Below are positions 62,866 to 64,000 of a stretch of 64,000 nucleotides of DNA, piece by piece. A model generated the notes under the pieces. That model was not told the DNA's origin, made no database searches, and was given only the letters and a program-made list of their open reading frames with translations. The stretch covers positions 1 to 64,000 of the forward strand of contig JXCB02000053.1 of the NCBI GenBank assembly GCA_000828075.3, in the 5' to 3' direction. The position numbers and the translations under genes are program-made. Source of the DNA: Tolypothrix campylonemoides VB511288. GTDB taxonomy: Bacteria; Cyanobacteriota; Cyanobacteriia; Cyanobacteriales; Nostocaceae. How positions within the stretch are numbered: the first letter of the stretch is position 1; every line of letters begins with the position of its first letter.

Positions 62866-62993
62866 TTTTTAAATATAATTTATATCTAATGTTTGTTATA
62901 AAATAATGCAGCAGTAAAGGGAAATATTTGGCTGCTGCATTATCCTCACCTCACTGGTATGTACTTAGAGGAGTATTAAAAGCGTGTTGATGC

Positions 62994-63188
62994 TCACGGG
63001 AATCTTCGTGAAATAGCTTTCTCCAAGTTGGCTTGTTCTTGAGAGCAAAACTGCGTGCGATCGCCTACAGCCCCAAAAGGAAACGAGATTTCCTTCAATT
63101 GTTCCGTCATCCGTTGGTGGAGTAAACCGACATACTGGCTCATTTGTTTGGCAACCCCAGGTTTTGAATCAAACACTTGTAAATTCAA
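62994..63188 (-). CDS. Small 64-aa protein downstream of a P450
   Basis: The start is TTG at 63188, preceded by a strong AAGGAGGGAAC (GGAGGG four bases away) that lies directly after the P450 stop codon. That makes translation likely in spite of the rare start. The sequence has VAKQMSQYVGLLHQRMTEQL, SFPFGAVGDRTQFCS and EKAISRRFP, is soluble, and contains one Cys. I recognise no family. Its place between P450 and exporter suggests a role in the same pathway. Confidence 0.6.
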   Translation of the reverse strand: MNLQVFDSKPGVAKQMSQYVGLLHQRMTEQLKEISFPFGAVGDRTQFCSQEQANLEKAISRRFP

Positions 63189-63203
63189 AGTTCCCTCCTT
63201 TGA

Positions 63204-64000
63204 CTAGAACAGAACCGGAAGTGCTTTTAACCCATGTATATCCTCATTTGCGACAAACTCTAACTTTGCATCGGGTTCAATTCGTAAATTGGGCAACCGT
63301 TCCAGTACTGCCTGCAGCCCAATAGTGGCTTCCAATCGAGCCAGAGGCGCACCCAAGCAGAAGTGAATGCCATTACCAAAGGCAACGTGTTCATTCGGTT
63401 TACGGTCAATCACAAACTCATCCGGCTGCTTAAACTGCTGTTCATCACGGTTTGCCGAGCCAAGGCAAACTTGGATCAGTTGTCCTGCTGGAATAGTTTG
63501 ATGACCAATTTGGGTTTCAACTTTGGTGAAGCGAGTAATAGTTTGGACAGGTGAGCGGTAGCGGAGCACCTCTTCAATTGCCACCGGCAGCAACGTTGGT
63601 TCATTCTTTAGTCGCTCATATGCTTCTGGGTACTCATGGAAGCAGACGATCGCATTTGCCAACAAAGTCGTCGTGGTTTCATTACCTGCCACCAGCAGCA
63701 GCATACAGAAATCTACAAGTTCTTGAGCAGTAAGCTTTTCGCCTTGCTCGTGGGCGGCAATCAAATCACTAACCAAATCCTTGCCTAGTTTGCCTCGCCG
63801 TTGTTTCAGCAGGTGGCGGAAGTAATCTCCCATCGCCTGATATGCACAGAGATCCTCTGCCACGATGCCATCTGACCAACGTTTGAAATCTTCGCGCTCT
63901 TCAACAGGAATGCCAAGAATTTCAGCAATGACAATCACAGGTAAGGGAATGCTGAAGTCATGAATAAAATCCATCTGTTCCTGTTCTTGGACACGATCAA
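63204..64000 (-). CDS. Cytochrome P450 (5' end beyond window)
   Basis: The frame stays open through the window edge (DRVQEQEQMDFIHDFSIPLP), so the gene is truncated at its 5' end; about 265 residues are seen. Motifs are the I-helix LLVAGNETTTTLLA, the K-helix ExxR in EEVLRYRSPVQT, and the haem-binding loop FGNGIHFCLGAPLARLE with the Cys ligand. It resembles soluble bacterial P450s of the CYP102/CYP107-like tailoring type, used in secondary metabolism or fatty-acid hydroxylation. Redox partners are not visible here. Confidence 0.93.
   Translation of the reverse strand, partial: DRVQEQEQMDFIHDFSIPLPVIVIAEILGIPVEEREDFKRWSDGIVAEDLCAYQAMGDYFRHLLKQRRGKLGKDLVSDLIAAHEQGEKLTAQELVDFCMLLLVAGNETTTTLLANAIVCFHEYPEAYERLKNEPTLLPVAIEEVLRYRSPVQTITRFTKVETQIGHQTIPAGQLIQVCLGSANRDEQQFKQPDEFVIDRKPNEHVAFGNGIHFCLGAPLARLEATIGLQAVLERLPNLRIEPDAKLEFVANEDIHGLKALPVLF

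Overview
The window is chromosomal DNA from a cyanobacterium, most likely a filamentous member of the Nostocales. The evidence is the 5' end of a cyanobacterial-type 16S rRNA at the left edge, many GCGATCGC (HIP1) octamers, a psaM gene for photosystem I, an rbp-rpsU pair, a valyl-tRNA synthetase carrying the cyanobacterial CAAD membrane domain, a probable MgdA glycolipid synthase, an EbsA-like pilus protein, a DnaX intein, and heavy invasion of spacers by short heptamer and palindromic repeats. Species cannot be named from the sequence alone.

Layout. 1-414: 16S rRNA (minus strand) with leader and a good promoter. 1.5-2.6 kb: a Ca2+/H+ antiporter. 3.8-10.7 kb: glgX-treZ-treY, which together can turn glycogen-type glucan into trehalose. 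10.9-12.2 kb: a SprT-like metallopeptidase. 12.4-16.1 kb: a complete specialised Hsp70 module (GrpE-like, Hsp70, J-domain/TPR protein) whose J domain has SPE instead of HPD. 16.6-17.2 kb: rbp and rpsU. 18.0-22.8 kb: a large TPR-CHAT protein beside a small paralogue of its N-terminal domain. 23.1-25.6 kb: dnaX with a 138-residue mini-intein. 26-28.3 kb: GT2 glycolipid synthase and a radical SAM protein. 28.5-34.9 kb: small housekeeping or conserved genes (EbsA, a Pta-N/DRTGG protein, a DprA-like protein, MAPEG, YajQ, GST, a TPR protein).

35-36.1 kb holds a small membrane protein and psaM. 36.2-37.5 kb is an FGGY sugar kinase. 37.5-41.4 kb is an McrBC restriction locus led by an ASCH-domain gene and a frameshifted companion gene. 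41.7-45.7 kb is a four-gene block: lipoprotein, glutathionylspermidine-synthase-like ligase, AmpG-like MFS protein, BadF/NagK-like kinase. 45.8-49.3 kb: GxxExxY protein and valS. 50-52.6 kb: potD and potA split by a four-helix-bundle gene, with no permease genes. 52.8-55.8 kb: a decayed mrdA fragment followed by intact mrdA. 56.4-64 kb: a PQQ beta-propeller dehydrogenase, a three-repeat DUF3574/PEP-CTERM protein, a VanY-like peptidase, an AEC transporter, an MFS exporter, a small TTG-start gene and a truncated P450 at the right edge.

No transposase, CRISPR array or tRNA was found. Repeats are the main structural theme. Three copies of a ~124-bp palindromic MITE-like element lie in spacers. 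Heptamer arrays surround a duplicated ~47-bp core. Inverted CTCTGCG repeats bracket both the McrBC locus and the GxxExxY gene. Inverted GTCAAGA arrays bracket the four-helix-bundle gene. Several of these repeats have been captured as the last or first codons of genes. All functional calls are from motif and sequence recognition by eye; no database search was run.
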